This document shows, one piece after another, positions 25,963 to 36,364 of a stretch of 64,000 nt of DNA; within the stretch, counting starts at the first letter, position 1, and each line of letters starts with the position of its first letter. The stretch is from Nitrospira sp. (GTDB lineage: Bacteria > Nitrospirota > Nitrospiria > Nitrospirales > Nitrospiraceae), in assembly GCA_024331095.1 (NCBI GenBank), contig JANDJE010000008.1, forward strand, positions 1 through 64,000, written 5' to 3'. The notes beneath the pieces are model-generated. The model saw only the letters and a list, made by a program, of their open reading frames with translations, searched no databases and was not told the origin of the DNA. Both the position numbers and the translations under genes were made by a program.

Positions 25963-28644
25963 ATGGCCGGAGCCTCTGAACGTCCTCGATCTTCCGCCCT
26001 CCCGCAACCGATCGAATGCCTGCGCCTGGAAGAAGACGCCCGCCGCAAGGTCCATTGGAAACGTTGGGGGCCTTACCTGAGCGAGCGGGCCTGGGGAACC
26101 GTGCGGGAGGACTACAGTCCGGACGGCACCGCCTGGGAATCGTTTCCGCATGACCAAGCCCGATCCAGAGCCTATCGCTGGAATGAAGACGGGCTGGCGG
26201 GGATTTCGGACCGCCATCAATATATTTGCTTGGCCATAGCTTTGTGGAACGGACGCGATCCCATTCTCAAAGAGCGATTGTTCGGCTTGACCGGCAACGA
26301 AGGCAATCACGGCGAGGACGTCAAAGAATATTATTTCTACTTGGATTCCACGCCGACTCACTCGTACATGAAATATCTGTATCGATACCCGCAGGCGGAG
26401 TTTCCATACCGGCAATTGGTCGAAGAAAACAGACGGAGAACCAAGCACGATCCGGAATATGAACTGATCGATACCGGGATTTTCGATGAGAGTCGATATT
26501 TCGACGTCTCCGTCGAGTATGCCAAGGCCTCGCCGGAGGACTTGCTCGTTCGTATCCGAGTGACGAATCAAGGGCCTGAAGCGGCCACGCTCACGGTTTT
26601 GCCGACCCTGTGGTTTCGAAATACCTGGTCTTGGGGATTGGATCTGCGCAGGCCGAGAATGCGCGAGGGCAAAGGGATTCAGAATGCTCGTCTGATTACG
26701 TTGGACCATGATTACTACGGCCGGAGGCTGCTCTATTGCGAAGAAGCGCCGCTTCTGCTGTTCACGGAGAACGAGACGAATACTCGCCGATTGTACGGCG
26801 ATCCGGATGGAGCTCGTTACGTCAAAGACAGTTTTCACGATTACGTCATTCACGGCGACAAGGAGGCGGTGAACCCGGCCAAAGTAGGATCGAAGGCCGC
26901 CGCTCACTATGAATGCTCGCTCGATTCCGGTTCCTCGAAGACGATTCATCTCCGTTTTACCAACGAAGAAAATCCGGAAGCGCTGGCGCGGGAAGTCGTC
27001 GATGACCTGTTTTCACAACGGATCAAAGAGGCGGACGAGTTCTATCGCGAACTGGCGCCGGCCCATCTGTCCGAGGACGCCAAGCTGGTGCAGAGACAGG
27101 CTTTCGCCGGCCTCTTATGGACCAAACAGTTTTATCACTACGACCTTACCCGCTGGCTCAAAGGCGATCCCGGCATGCCGGAGCCGCCGCGCGAGCGGTC
27201 GAAAGGGCGCAACGCCGATTGGACCCACCTCTACAACGCCGACGTGATTTCCATGCCGGACAAGTGGGAGTATCCCTGGTACGCGGCCTGGGACCTCGCC
27301 TTTCACTGCATTCCATTTGCGCTGATCGATTCGACCTTCGCCAAGGAACAGCTCATCCTGATGCTTCGTGAATGGTACATGCATCCGAACGGGCAAATTC
27401 CCGCCTATGAGTGGGCGTTGGGCGACGTCAACCCGCCGGTCCATGCGTGGGCGGCCTGGCGCGTGTACAAGATCGAAAAAAAGCGAAAAGGGGTCGGCGA
27501 TCGGCTTTTTCTTGAACGCGTGTTTCACAAACTCCTGCTGAATTTCACGTGGTGGGTGAATCGGAAGGACGCGGACGGCAAGAACATTTTCCAAGGCGGA
27601 TTTTTGGGACTCGACAATATCGGGGTGTTTGACCGCAGCAAGCCATTGCCGACCGGCGGGCGGCTCGAACAGGCCGACGCGACAAGCTGGATGGCCATGT
27701 ATTGTCTCAACATGCTCTCCATTGCGCTGGAGCTGGCCCGCGAGAATCGGGCCTATGAAGATGTTGCGAGCAAGTTTTTCGAACACTTCGTCTACATTTG
27801 CCGGGCGATGAACAACATCGGCGGCGAGAAGATCGAACTCTGGGACAAGGAAGATGGGTTTTTCTACGATGTCTTGCACCTGCCCGATGGACGGACCCTG
27901 CCGTTGAAGATCCGGTCGCTGGTGGGACTCATCCCGCTCTGCGCCGTTGAGACCTTGGACTCCGAATTGATCGATCGTCTGCCTCGATTCAAGCACCGCA
28001 TGCAATGGTTCATCGAGAATCGACCGGATTTCAGCTCCCACGTGGAAACCCAGTCGCAGAATGGAGAAGTCCGGCGGTTCTTGTCGCTGGTCAACCGCAC
28101 CAGACTCAAATCCGTATTGCGCTACATGCTTGATGAGCGGGAATTCCTCTCGCCATATGGCATCCGTGCGCTTTCCCGTTACCATCTCGACCATCCCTAC
28201 ACGTTCTCGGCGATGGGAACGGAGTATCGGGTCGCCTATGAGCCGGCCGAATCGACCACGGGGCTCTTCGGAGGCAACTCCAATTGGCGCGGTCCCATCT
28301 GGTTTCCGGTCAATTTTCTCCTGATCGAATCGTTGCAGAAGTTTCATTATTTTCTGGGCGACGAGTACAAGGTCGAATATCCGACCGGTTCCGGTCGCAT
28401 GACGACGTTGAATCAGGTGGCGGCGGAACTGTCCCGCCGATTGGTTCATATTTTTCTGCGGGGGCCGGACGGTCGGCGGCCCGTCTTCGGCGGTGCCAAA
28501 AAATTTCAAGAAGACCCGCTGTGGCGTGATACGATCCTGTTTTATGAATACTTTCACGGAGAAAATGGAGCCGGGATCGGCGCCAGTCACCAAACCGGCT
28601 GGACATCGTTGGTCGCCAAACTGATTCAGCAGAGCGGGGAGTGA
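25963..28644 (+). CDS. GH63-like glucosidase (MGH1-type glycoside hydrolase)
   Basis: 893-residue cytoplasmic protein, no signal peptide. The N-terminal beta-sandwich (about 1-330) begins [18 protein letters not shown], typical of this family, and is followed by an (alpha/alpha)6 toroid. [14 protein letters not shown] carries the likely acid residue, and [18 protein letters not shown] lies in the second active-site wall. Family members hydrolyse alpha-glucosides or glucosylglycerate/mannosylglycerate-type compounds. It ends 3 bases before a debranching-enzyme gene, so the two likely act on one alpha-glucan or compatible-solute pathway. Confidence 0.85.
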   Translation: MAGASERPRSSALPQPIECLRLEEDARRKVHWKRWGPYLSERAWGTVREDYSPDGTAWESFPHDQARSRAYRWNEDGLAGISDRHQYICLAIALWNGRDPILKERLFGLTGNEGNHGEDVKEYYFYLDSTPTHSYMKYLYRYPQAEFPYRQLVEENRRRTKHDPEYELIDTGIFDESRYFDVSVEYAKASPEDLLVRIRVTNQGPEAATLTVLPTLWFRNTWSWGLDLRRPRMREGKGIQNARLITLDHDYYGRRLLYCEEAPLLLFTENETNTRRLYGDPDGARYVKDSFHDYVIHGDKEAVNPAKVGSKAAAHYECSLDSGSSKTIHLRFTNEENPEALAREVVDDLFSQRIKEADEFYRELAPAHLSEDAKLVQRQAFAGLLWTKQFYHYDLTRWLKGDPGMPEPPRERSKGRNADWTHLYNADVISMPDKWEYPWYAAWDLAFHCIPFALIDSTFAKEQLILMLREWYMHPNGQIPAYEWALGDVNPPVHAWAAWRVYKIEKKRKGVGDRLFLERVFHKLLLNFTWWVNRKDADGKNIFQGGFLGLDNIGVFDRSKPLPTGGRLEQADATSWMAMYCLNMLSIALELARENRAYEDVASKFFEHFVYICRAMNNIGGEKIELWDKEDGFFYDVLHLPDGRTLPLKIRSLVGLIPLCAVETLDSELIDRLPRFKHRMQWFIENRPDFSSHVETQSQNGEVRRFLSLVNRTRLKSVLRYMLDEREFLSPYGIRALSRYHLDHPYTFSAMGTEYRVAYEPAESTTGLFGGNSNWRGPIWFPVNFLLIESLQKFHYFLGDEYKVEYPTGSGRMTTLNQVAAELSRRLVHIFLRGPDGRRPVFGGAKKFQEDPLWRDTILFYEYFHGENGAGIGASHQTGWTSLVAKLIQQSGE

Positions 28645-28647
28645 GGG

Positions 28648-30639
28648 GTGAACACAAACCGGAAACAGCGGGGTGTGATGATCGATGCCGCCGCGTGCCA
28701 AGATCTTGATCGCGCCCTTCGCCTCGAATGGCTTGAGACCAACGGCCGTGGCGGGTTCGCCTCCGGTACGGTGGCCGGTGCCAACACTAGGCGATACCAT
28801 GCCCTGCTGTTGATCGCCCGCCGACCTCCTCTAGAGCGATTTGTCCTGGTCAATCACCTCGAAGAATGGATCGATCTCGACGGCCATCAGGTACCCCTGT
28901 CGACCAATCTCTACCCGGGAGCCGTTCATCCGACCGGCTATGCTTCCTGTACAGGGTTCTCTTCCGATCCCTGGCCGACCTGGACCTATCAGTGTGGCTC
29001 GATCTCCATTCAACGGGAGATTCTGTGTGTTCACGAGCGCGATCTGGCGGTCGTGAGATGGTCCTTGCTTGCCGGAGCACAACAGTCCGCCGTGCTTCGC
29101 ATTAGACCGATGGTGAGCGGCCGAGACTATCATCACACCCATCACGAGAATCCCGTGTTGTTCACTACCGTCTCTGAGGGAAACGGGTGGGTCTCGTGGC
29201 AGCCGTATCTCAGTGTTCCGGCTGTTCGAGTCTTTTATGAAGGGACGTATCGGCACAATCCCGACTGGTTCCGGCGCGTTCAATTTCCGGTTGAGCGTGA
29301 ACGGGGACTCGACTGCGAAGAAGACTGGTGGTCTCCTGGAGAATTTGAGTTCACTATCACGCCGGAACGGCCCCGGACTTTGATCCTGACCACCGAACAG
29401 ACCGATTCGCTTGATCCCACGTCGCTGCTCCAACAGGAACGGGAGAGACGTGCCGCTCTCATGAACCGAGCTTCCCGATTCGCTCCATTGGCGTCCCAAT
29501 TATGGCGTGCTTCGGACAGCTTTATTGTAAAGAGAGCAGCAGGCCACACAGTGCTCGCGGGCTATCCTTGGTTTACCGATTGGGGGCGCGACACCTTCAT
29601 CTCGCTGGCCGGACTCTGTCTCGTTACCGGCCGCCACGATCAGGCCCGGCAGATTATCGAATCCTATGCAACCCATGTGTCGGAAGGACTGATTCCCAAT
29701 CGATTTCCCGACTCCGGTGAAACGCCGGAATACAACAGCATCGACGCGTCGCTCTGGTTCATCCACGCCGTGGATCGGTACTTGGCTTATACGGGGGATG
29801 AGAGCCATGTTCGAACCGTCGCCTGGCCGGCCATCAAACAGATTTTGGACGGCTACCGGCGCGGCACTCGCTACCAAATCCGGATGGATCGCGACGGATT
29901 AATTGCAGGTGGAATACCCGGAGCCCAACTGACGTGGATGGACGCCAAGGTTGGAGACTGGGTCATCACCCCTCGTCATGGGAAGCCGGTCGAGATCCAG
30001 GCTCTGTGGATGCGCGCATTGGATGTCGGCAAACGGCTGGCGGAACGGTTCGGCGAGCCGGCTTATGCGGCTCGCTGTCGGCGAGAGCGGGATCTCGCCG
30101 TCAATTCCTTTCGACAAAAGTTTTGGTATGAAACAGGCGGCTATCTCTACGACGTGGTCGACGGGCCGGAGGGTCCTGACGCATCGATCCGCCCCAACCA
30201 ACTGTATGTCTTGGCCCTCTGTCCAGATGTCATACCCGACGAGCAGGCCAGGCGAATCCTCAACGTGGTCACGGACCATCTTCTCACGCCGGTCGGTCTT
30301 CGGACCCTCTCGCCGGCAGACTCCCGGTACCATCCCCGTTACGAAGGAGGGATCGTCGAGCGAGACGGCGCCTACCACCAAGGAACGGTCTGGCCGTTTC
30401 TGCTGGGACCCTTCGTGACGGCTTGGCTCAACGTGCATGGCAGAAGTGCAAAAAGAAAAGCTGAAGCTCGATCATTTTTGAAAGGTTTGGAGGCTCATCT
30501 TTATGCAGCCTGTATCGGGCAGGTATCGGAAATTTTCGACGGCGATCCTCCCCATGAACCTCGCGGCTGTCCTTCCCAAGCCTGGTCGGTGGCCGAACCG
30601 TTGCGGCTATTGATTGAAGAACTCGGCCGGCGCCGTTGA
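28648..30639 (+). CDS. amylo-alpha-1,6-glucosidase / glycogen debranching enzyme
   Basis: 663 residues from a GTG (GGAG upstream); an internal ATG at residue 11 is an alternative. The N-terminal GDE_N domain starts LEWLETNGRGGFASGTVAGANTRRYH in outline, with family motifs NGRGG and TRRYH. The C-terminal catalytic toroid has PWFTDWGRDTFISL with the acid Asp, and SEIFDGDPPHEPRGCPSQAWSVAE with the base Glu region. It would remove alpha-1,6 branches from glycogen-like polymers. Downstream partner of the GH63-like gene. Confidence 0.92.
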   Translation: MNTNRKQRGVMIDAAACQDLDRALRLEWLETNGRGGFASGTVAGANTRRYHALLLIARRPPLERFVLVNHLEEWIDLDGHQVPLSTNLYPGAVHPTGYASCTGFSSDPWPTWTYQCGSISIQREILCVHERDLAVVRWSLLAGAQQSAVLRIRPMVSGRDYHHTHHENPVLFTTVSEGNGWVSWQPYLSVPAVRVFYEGTYRHNPDWFRRVQFPVERERGLDCEEDWWSPGEFEFTITPERPRTLILTTEQTDSLDPTSLLQQERERRAALMNRASRFAPLASQLWRASDSFIVKRAAGHTVLAGYPWFTDWGRDTFISLAGLCLVTGRHDQARQIIESYATHVSEGLIPNRFPDSGETPEYNSIDASLWFIHAVDRYLAYTGDESHVRTVAWPAIKQILDGYRRGTRYQIRMDRDGLIAGGIPGAQLTWMDAKVGDWVITPRHGKPVEIQALWMRALDVGKRLAERFGEPAYAARCRRERDLAVNSFRQKFWYETGGYLYDVVDGPEGPDASIRPNQLYVLALCPDVIPDEQARRILNVVTDHLLTPVGLRTLSPADSRYHPRYEGGIVERDGAYHQGTVWPFLLGPFVTAWLNVHGRSAKRKAEARSFLKGLEAHLYAACIGQVSEIFDGDPPHEPRGCPSQAWSVAEPLRLLIEELGRRR

Positions 30640-30643
30640 TCCC

Positions 30644-30672
30644 TTGACAGTTGCCAGGCACATTCGTAGGCT
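30644..30672 (+). promoter_or_regulatory. possible sigma70 promoter
   Basis: Consensus TTGACA, 17-base spacer, weak -10 TAGGCT; 53 bases before the GlcG-like gene start. Confidence 0.35.
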
Positions 30673-30724
30673 CGACCAAGCGTGACTATTCCACCGAAGG
30701 CTTTCGAGGACGAGGAGGGGAACG

Positions 30725-31297
30725 ATGAAAACGGCTCAACACCGGTTCGGACGCGGAGAACAGCATGGTAAGGGCCTTACCCTTGGCATCGGCGTTGGGA
30801 CAATGGTTTGCCTGCTGTTCAGTCTAAGTGCCGTCCACTCTGCAAAGGCTCAGGAGGTGTGGAAAGAATCGGTGCTGCCCTTGAGCCTTGCCAACAAGGC
30901 CATTGCCGCGGCCATCGAATCCTGCAAAAAAGACGGCTATCGAGTGAGCGTATCGATCGTCGATCGTTCCGGTGTTCTACGCGCCATGGGACGGGCCGAC
31001 GGAGCGGGACCCCACACGGTGGACAGTAGCCGGAAGAAGGCCTACACCGCGGCCAGTATCCGCCGACCCACGACGGAGCTGGCGGATCTGATCGGTAAAA
31101 ATCCGGCGCTACAGGGGCTGCGTGACATGAACAATGAGATTCTGATCCTGGGCGGAGGGTTGCCGATCGAGATCGGCGGCGAGCTCGTGGGTGGAATCGG
31201 CGTCGGCGGAGCCCCGGGCGCCCATCTGGACGATGCCTGTGCCCAGAGCGGGCTTGACGCCATCGGCGCGGCGCCCAAGGTCACCGTGCCCAAGTGA
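30725..31297 (+). CDS. exported GlcG/HbpS-family protein
   Basis: 190 residues. Signal peptide (hydrophobic about 20-38, cleavage near AKA-QE), then the GlcG/HbpS fold: LANKAIAAAIESCKKDGYRVSVSIVDRSG, here seen as its short motifs AIAAAI, VSIVD and LGGGLPI, ending GIGVGGAPGAHLDDACAQ. Family members bind heme or small ligands, or sit with glycolate-oxidation genes. The periplasmic location suggests a HbpS-like role. GAGGAGGGGAACG precedes the ATG. Its TGA overlaps the GTG of the next gene. Confidence 0.85.
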   Translation: MKTAQHRFGRGEQHGKGLTLGIGVGTMVCLLFSLSAVHSAKAQEVWKESVLPLSLANKAIAAAIESCKKDGYRVSVSIVDRSGVLRAMGRADGAGPHTVDSSRKKAYTAASIRRPTTELADLIGKNPALQGLRDMNNEILILGGGLPIEIGGELVGGIGVGGAPGAHLDDACAQSGLDAIGAAPKVTVPK

Positions 31298-31749
31298 GTC
31301 GCGGACTCTGGCTCATGGTTCTGACCGGAGCGGGATTGTTCTGGAGCGCCTGCAACAGCAGCGCGCCGGAGCCCGCATCAGCCGACATTCCCATCACCGG
31401 TCTGCGGCTGACGATCGTGCGGACCGCCACCGATCTGTTTTTGCAGCGATTCAATCTCACGATGAAGGTGACGGGACCGGGCGGGTGTTCGACCACCACG
31501 GAGCTGTTTCCCGACACGGGCTATGCCGGACGGCGCAATGTCTATTTAGCCCCCAAAGGCATGGTCTATGTCGTGGGGCAATATGACGCCCGCGTCATCG
31601 ATTCGCGAGACTGTCGCACGACGCTCTCGGAGTTTCGTCATTTGGATCGCAACGTGGTGTTTGTGGGCAGTTTCGATCAAAACGAGGAGCGCCGCTGGGT
31701 CTATCTCTCTGCCGCGCAACGGCCGGAATTGCCGTTCGAGAAACGATAG
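31294..31749 (+). CDS. small exported protein, possible lipoprotein
   Basis: 151 residues from a GTG that overlaps the previous stop by 4 bases, implying translational coupling. The N-terminal hydrophobic segment ends in WSAC, an imperfect lipobox, so lipid attachment is possible. The mature part is a predicted beta-rich domain with three further cysteines. No family recognised. Confidence 0.6.
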   Translation: MSRGLWLMVLTGAGLFWSACNSSAPEPASADIPITGLRLTIVRTATDLFLQRFNLTMKVTGPGGCSTTTELFPDTGYAGRRNVYLAPKGMVYVVGQYDARVIDSRDCRTTLSEFRHLDRNVVFVGSFDQNEERRWVYLSAAQRPELPFEKR

Positions 31750-31798
31750 CCCGCCGGCTCTCGTCGAATATGCGAGCGGAACAGCAGCACGCAACAAC

Positions 31799-32008
31799 AT
31801 GAACCAGCCCATCGTCGGCTATCACCAGGATGAAGAGGGTCATTGGGTCGCCGATTTGGCCTGCGGCCACGGGCAACATGTGCGGCACCATCCGCCTTTT
31901 TTCAGCCGCCCCTGGGTGACGACCAAGGAGGGGCGCGCGCGACATCTCGGCATGGTCTTGAACTGCAAAAAATGTGACGAGCCGCCGGAGGCGGTTGCCT
32001 CGTCATAG
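31799..32008 (+). CDS. DUF3565-family protein
   Basis: 69 residues starting MNQPIVGYHQDEEGHW. The family signature is CGHGQHVRHHPPF, with WV and CKKC near the end: two Cys and several His in a likely zinc-binding arrangement. Function unknown. It lies 49 bases after the exported-protein gene and 32 bases before the SNF2 gene. Confidence 0.75.
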   Translation: MNQPIVGYHQDEEGHWVADLACGHGQHVRHHPPFFSRPWVTTKEGRARHLGMVLNCKKCDEPPEAVASS

Positions 32009-32040
32009 AATCCTGTCTCGGCGGTGTGACGACGGCGCGC

Positions 32041-34890
32041 ATGCTCACCGACTATCACGCCAAGTACTTCGCCCATGAACTGACCAAGCGTTGTCCGTCG
32101 GACAGTATCGAAAAGCTGGCCGGCGCGTTGGTGGATGCCCAGGTTGATCTGAATCCTCATCAGATCGAGGCCGCGCTGTTCGCATTTCGGTCACCCCTCT
32201 CGAAGGGGGCGCTTCTCGCGGATGAAGTCGGACTCGGCAAAACCATCGAAGCCGGATTGGTGTTGTCGCAGAAATGGGCGGAGCGGAAGCGTCGCGTGCT
32301 CGTCATCACGCCGTCCAATCTTCGTAAACAGTGGCATCAGGAACTCCAAGAGAAGTTCTTCCTGCCGTGCCGCATTCTGGAAACAAAGTCCTACAACGCT
32401 GCGGTGCGTCAAGGGAACGTCCGTCCCTTTGAATGTGATGACATCGTCATCTGCTCCTACCAATTCGCACGTAGCAAGGCGGCGGAGATCAGCTTCATTC
32501 ATTGGGACCTTGTCGTGATCGATGAAGCCCACCGACTACGGAATGTTTACAAACCGACCAACGTGATAGCCAATACTCTGAAGCAGGCGCTTAAAGATGC
32601 CCCCAAACTCTTGCTCACTGCGACGCCGCTACAGAATTCGCTGCTCGAACTGTACGGGCTGGTCAGCGTCGTGGACGACCGCATCTTCGGCGACCTCAAA
32701 AGTTTCAAGGATCAGTTCGCCAATCTCCACAACCAGGCGACCTTCGACAGACTGAAAGCCCGCCTTCGCCCGCTCTGTCAGCGCACGCTACGCCGCCAGG
32801 TGCTGCCGTATGTGCGCTACACAAAGCGGCTGCCTATCGTGCAGCCGTTTACCCCGGCGGAAAGCGAAGACCGGCTGTACCATCTGGTCTCGGAGTATCT
32901 TCGACGAGACAATCTGCGGGCGTTGCCGGCCAGTCAACGGTCGCTCATGATCCTGGTGCTGCGGAAACTCCTGGCCTCGTCCTCGTTTGCCATCGCCGGA
33001 GCCTTGGAATCGATGAGCCGGCGTCTCCGAGACCGCCTCCGACAGGCCGAAGGGCCGAGGCCGATCGAAGAAACGCTCGGAGAAGACTTCGAGGCGCTGG
33101 ACGAAATCGCGGAAGAGTGGGAAGAAGAGGCAACTCCGCCCGAAGCGCTTTCAGAAGCCGACCGTCAAGCCATTCAGCAGGAGATCGAGGACCTCGAAGA
33201 GTTTCGGAAACTGGCTGTCTCCATCACCCACAATGCGAAGGGGCAAGCCCTGCTGACCGCCTTACGGACGGCGTTTGGCAAGGCCGAAGAACTCGGCGCC
33301 GCGCAGAAAGCCATCATCTTCACCGAATCACGTCGCACGCAGGAATATCTGCTTCGTGTCTTGGCCGACAGCCCATGGAAGGACCACATCGTCCTCTTCA
33401 ACGGCTCCAACAACGACGAGAAATCGAAGCGGATCTATCAGGACTGGCTCCGGCGCCATCAGGGAACCGACCGTGTCACAGGGGCTCGGTCCGCCGACAT
33501 GCGCTCGGCGATCGTGGACTACTTCAAGGACCAGGGCCGGATCATGATCGCGACGGAGGCTGGAGCCGAGGGCATCAATCTGCAATTCTGTTCCCTGGTC
33601 GTGAACTACGATCTTCCCTGGAATCCGCAGCGGATCGAGCAACGGATCGGCCGGTGCCATCGCTACGGGCAAAAACATGACGTGGTGGTGGTCAATTTCC
33701 TCAATCGGCATAACGAAGCCGACCAACATGTCTTCCGCCTGCTCTCCGAAAAGTTTCAACTCTTCGAAGGCGTCTTTGGAGCCAGTGACGAGGTGCTGGG
33801 AGCCATCGAGTCCGGGGTGGACTTTGAAAAACGGATTGCCGACATTTATCAGCGCTGCCGGACTCCGGAGGAAATCAAGGCGTCCTTTGATCAACTCCAG
33901 AGCGAACTGGGCGAGCAAATTGACGAGGCCATGACCCGCGCCCGTCAACTGCTGTTCGAACACTTCGACGACGAAGTGCGGGAAAAGCTGCGTGTGAGCG
34001 ATGAACGATCACGGCTTTACCTCAATCGCTACGAGCGCATCCTGATGCAACTGACGCGGTATGAATTGGCAGACCATGCCGACTTTCTCACGGATTCCTC
34101 GTTCCGGCTCACATCCTGCCCATTCCCGGGAGACATTCCCCTGGGCCTCTATGAATTGCCACGCCGGTCCGGAGAGGCGCATCTGTATCGGCCGGCCCAT
34201 CCCTTGGCGGAACAGGTCCTCGCCCAGGCCAAGAGCCGCATGCTGGAGCCGGCGGAACTGACGTTCGAATACGGCAAACATGACGGTAAAGTGACGGTCC
34301 TGGAGCCCCTCATCGGCAAGTCCGGTGTCCTGACTATCTCGGTCTTCACCGTCGAAGCGCTGGACCAGGCCGAAGACTACCTCATCTGTGCAGGCGTAAC
34401 AGACCAGGGTGATGCCTTGGAGGAAGAAGTCGTCCATCGCTTATTTACCCTGCCTGCCGGCGTCACCCGGCCTGTGCACGCGCCTCTTGAGCACCCGATG
34501 CTGACCAAGCAAGCCGAAGAGCGCCAGGAGGCCATTCGCCGCCGGATCTCCAAGCGCAACGCGGACTTCTTTGAGGCCGAGGCCGACAAGCTGGACGCCT
34601 GGGCCGATGACTTAAAGGTAGGGCTAGAGCGAGAGATCAAGGAGTTCGATCGGCGGATCAAAGAAGTCCGAAAGACGGTGGTTGCAGCCATGACGTTAGA
34701 GGAGAAACTGGCCGGGCACAAGCAGCTTAAAGCCCTCGAAGCCGAGCGAAACAAGCGCCGCCGCGCCCTCTTCGACGCCCAGGACGAGATCGACCGCCGG
34801 CGCGAACAACTGATCGCCGAGATTGAGAGAAAGCTGCAACAACAGGTAAGCTTCCAGCAGCTTTTTGCTGTCCGCTGGCATGTACGGTAA
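32041..34890 (+). CDS. SNF2-family helicase/translocase of a defence island
   Basis: 949 residues from the ATG at 32041 (a GTG at 32026 would add five). Swi2/Snf2 ATPase related to RapA/HepA: Walker A DEVGLGKT at 61-68, DEAH at 161-164, LTATPLQN, then helicase C with EAGAEGINLQF and QRIGRCHRYGQ from 534. The final 150 residues are charged coiled coil (IKEFDRRIKEVRK...). Such enzymes track along double-stranded DNA; no nuclease motif is visible. It is the first gene of a same-strand set with DUF2130, Mod and Res, so it probably serves as the DNA-translocating or regulatory part of that system. Stand-alone RapA-like transcription recycling is less likely in this setting. Confidence 0.88.
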   Translation: MLTDYHAKYFAHELTKRCPSDSIEKLAGALVDAQVDLNPHQIEAALFAFRSPLSKGALLADEVGLGKTIEAGLVLSQKWAERKRRVLVITPSNLRKQWHQELQEKFFLPCRILETKSYNAAVRQGNVRPFECDDIVICSYQFARSKAAEISFIHWDLVVIDEAHRLRNVYKPTNVIANTLKQALKDAPKLLLTATPLQNSLLELYGLVSVVDDRIFGDLKSFKDQFANLHNQATFDRLKARLRPLCQRTLRRQVLPYVRYTKRLPIVQPFTPAESEDRLYHLVSEYLRRDNLRALPASQRSLMILVLRKLLASSSFAIAGALESMSRRLRDRLRQAEGPRPIEETLGEDFEALDEIAEEWEEEATPPEALSEADRQAIQQEIEDLEEFRKLAVSITHNAKGQALLTALRTAFGKAEELGAAQKAIIFTESRRTQEYLLRVLADSPWKDHIVLFNGSNNDEKSKRIYQDWLRRHQGTDRVTGARSADMRSAIVDYFKDQGRIMIATEAGAEGINLQFCSLVVNYDLPWNPQRIEQRIGRCHRYGQKHDVVVVNFLNRHNEADQHVFRLLSEKFQLFEGVFGASDEVLGAIESGVDFEKRIADIYQRCRTPEEIKASFDQLQSELGEQIDEAMTRARQLLFEHFDDEVREKLRVSDERSRLYLNRYERILMQLTRYELADHADFLTDSSFRLTSCPFPGDIPLGLYELPRRSGEAHLYRPAHPLAEQVLAQAKSRMLEPAELTFEYGKHDGKVTVLEPLIGKSGVLTISVFTVEALDQAEDYLICAGVTDQGDALEEEVVHRLFTLPAGVTRPVHAPLEHPMLTKQAEERQEAIRRRISKRNADFFEAEADKLDAWADDLKVGLEREIKEFDRRIKEVRKTVVAAMTLEEKLAGHKQLKALEAERNKRRRALFDAQDEIDRRREQLIAEIERKLQQQVSFQQLFAVRWHVR

Positions 34891-34936
34891 GAGCCAGCAT
34901 ACAACATGACTTCGGACCACCCCAAAGAGAAACTCC

Positions 34937-36226
34937 ATGAGTGAGCCGACCATCATTTGTCCGAACTGCAAAACCGAGATCAAGCTTACCGAGTCCCTCG
35001 CGGCGCCGCTGATCGAATCCACGCGACGGAGCTACGAGCAGCGTCTGGCTCAGAAAGATGCGGACGTGGCCAAGCGAGAGGCGTCGTTGCGCGAGCGGGA
35101 AGAAGCCGTCGCCAAGGCGCGGCAGTCGATCGACGACCAAGTCGCCGAGAAGCTTCGGCAGGAGCGAGGCAGGATCGCCGCCGAGGAAGCGAAGAAGGCC
35201 AAGCTCGCGTTGCAGACCGAGCTGGACCAAAAGACCAGAGAACTCGCCGATCTTCAAGACGTCATCAAGCAGCGCGATGCCAAGCTCGCCGAGGCGCAGA
35301 AGGCTCAGGCGGATCTCCTTCGCAAACAACGAGAACTGGATGATGCCAAGCGCGAGTTTGATCTCACGGTCGAGAAGCGTGTACAGGAGAGTCTGGCCGC
35401 CACGCGCGAGCAGGCGAAGAAAGAGGCGGAGGAAACCCTCAGACTCAAGGTGCTGGAGAAAGAACAGACCATCGCCTCCATGCAGAAGCAGATCGAAGAA
35501 CTGAAGCGCAAGGCCGAGCAGGGCTCGCAGCAACTCCAAGGGGAAGTGCAGGAGCTGGAACTCGAGGCGCTGTTACGCATGAAGTTCCCGCGAGACACCG
35601 TTCAACCGGTCCCGAAAGGCGAGCACGGCGGCGATGTGATCGAGACCGTCATCGGTCCGCTGGGGCAGCCCTGCGGGAAGATCTTGTGGGAATCCAAGCG
35701 AACCAAGAACTGGAGCGACGGGTGGCTGGCCAAGCTCCGCGATGATCAGCGCACCGCCAAGGCAGAGGTGGCGGTGATCGTGAGCCAGGCTTTACCCAAG
35801 GAGGTGGAGACCTTCGATCAGGTTGAAGGGGTGTGGGTCGTCCATCCCAAAGCGGTTCTTCCCGTGGCTACGGCGCTTCGCCAGATGCTCATGGAGGTGG
35901 CCACCGCTCGCCAGGCTTCCGAGGGCCGGCAAACCAAGATGGAGATGGTCTATCAGTACCTGACCGGCCCGCGCTTTCGCCAACGGGTGCAGGCCATCGT
36001 CGAAGCCTTCTCATCGATGCAGGAGGACCTGGACAAAGAGAAAAAAGCGATTGTCAAACAGTGGGCCAAGCGGGAGGAGCAAATCGAGCGGGTCATGCAG
36101 GCCACCGTCGGCATGTACGGGGATTTGCAAGGTATCGCGGGGAAATCGCTCAAGGAGATCGAGGGGCTGGAGATGCAGGCCTTGGAGGGACCGGAACTCG
36201 ATGGAGAAGATTCCATCGAGCAGTAG
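34937..36226 (+). CDS. DUF2130 protein: zinc ribbon, coiled coil, nuclease-like C-terminal domain
   Basis: 429 residues. The N-terminal half zinc ribbon CPNCKTE is followed by about 170 residues of highly charged coiled coil (about 30-205). The DUF2130 domain (about 205-385) contains D233, then GKILWESK with E252-x-K254, a D-x(18)-ExK spacing that fits the PD-(D/E)XK nuclease core, with WSDGWLAKLRDDQ after it. The reading as a nuclease is inference from the motif. It lies 46 bases after the SNF2 gene, starts after an AAAGAGAAA stretch, and is probably cotranscribed with it. Confidence 0.8.
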   Translation: MSEPTIICPNCKTEIKLTESLAAPLIESTRRSYEQRLAQKDADVAKREASLREREEAVAKARQSIDDQVAEKLRQERGRIAAEEAKKAKLALQTELDQKTRELADLQDVIKQRDAKLAEAQKAQADLLRKQRELDDAKREFDLTVEKRVQESLAATREQAKKEAEETLRLKVLEKEQTIASMQKQIEELKRKAEQGSQQLQGEVQELELEALLRMKFPRDTVQPVPKGEHGGDVIETVIGPLGQPCGKILWESKRTKNWSDGWLAKLRDDQRTAKAEVAVIVSQALPKEVETFDQVEGVWVVHPKAVLPVATALRQMLMEVATARQASEGRQTKMEMVYQYLTGPRFRQRVQAIVEAFSSMQEDLDKEKKAIVKQWAKREEQIERVMQATVGMYGDLQGIAGKSLKEIEGLEMQALEGPELDGEDSIEQ

Positions 36227-36250
36227 CGATGGGGGCCACTACAGAAGTCT

Positions 36251-36291
36251 GAGCCGCGGATTCTGCTGGAGGAGTCGGGAAAGTCGCACCA
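36251..36291 (+). pseudogene. decayed fragment of the mod 5' end
   Basis: This stretch matches 36617-36657 inside mod at 36 of 41 bases, including 23 identical in a row. In frame it reads EPRILLEESGKSH against EPRILLEDPAKSY in the intact Mod. It is cut off on both sides. The fragment and the intact gene flank the orphan antitoxin gene, which points to insertion or recombination at this junction. Confidence 0.7.
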
Positions 36292-36364
36292 GGCAGCGTT
36301 GTGGGGTCAATCGCGACGTGCATGACAGCGTGGCGGAGTGAGCTGAGAACCGAAGGGAGGGAAT

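Noticed and set aside
27115-28800. 561-residue frame on the minus strand
   Set aside because: Lies antisense to the GH63-like and debranching genes; no motifs. A by-product of GC-rich coding sequence.
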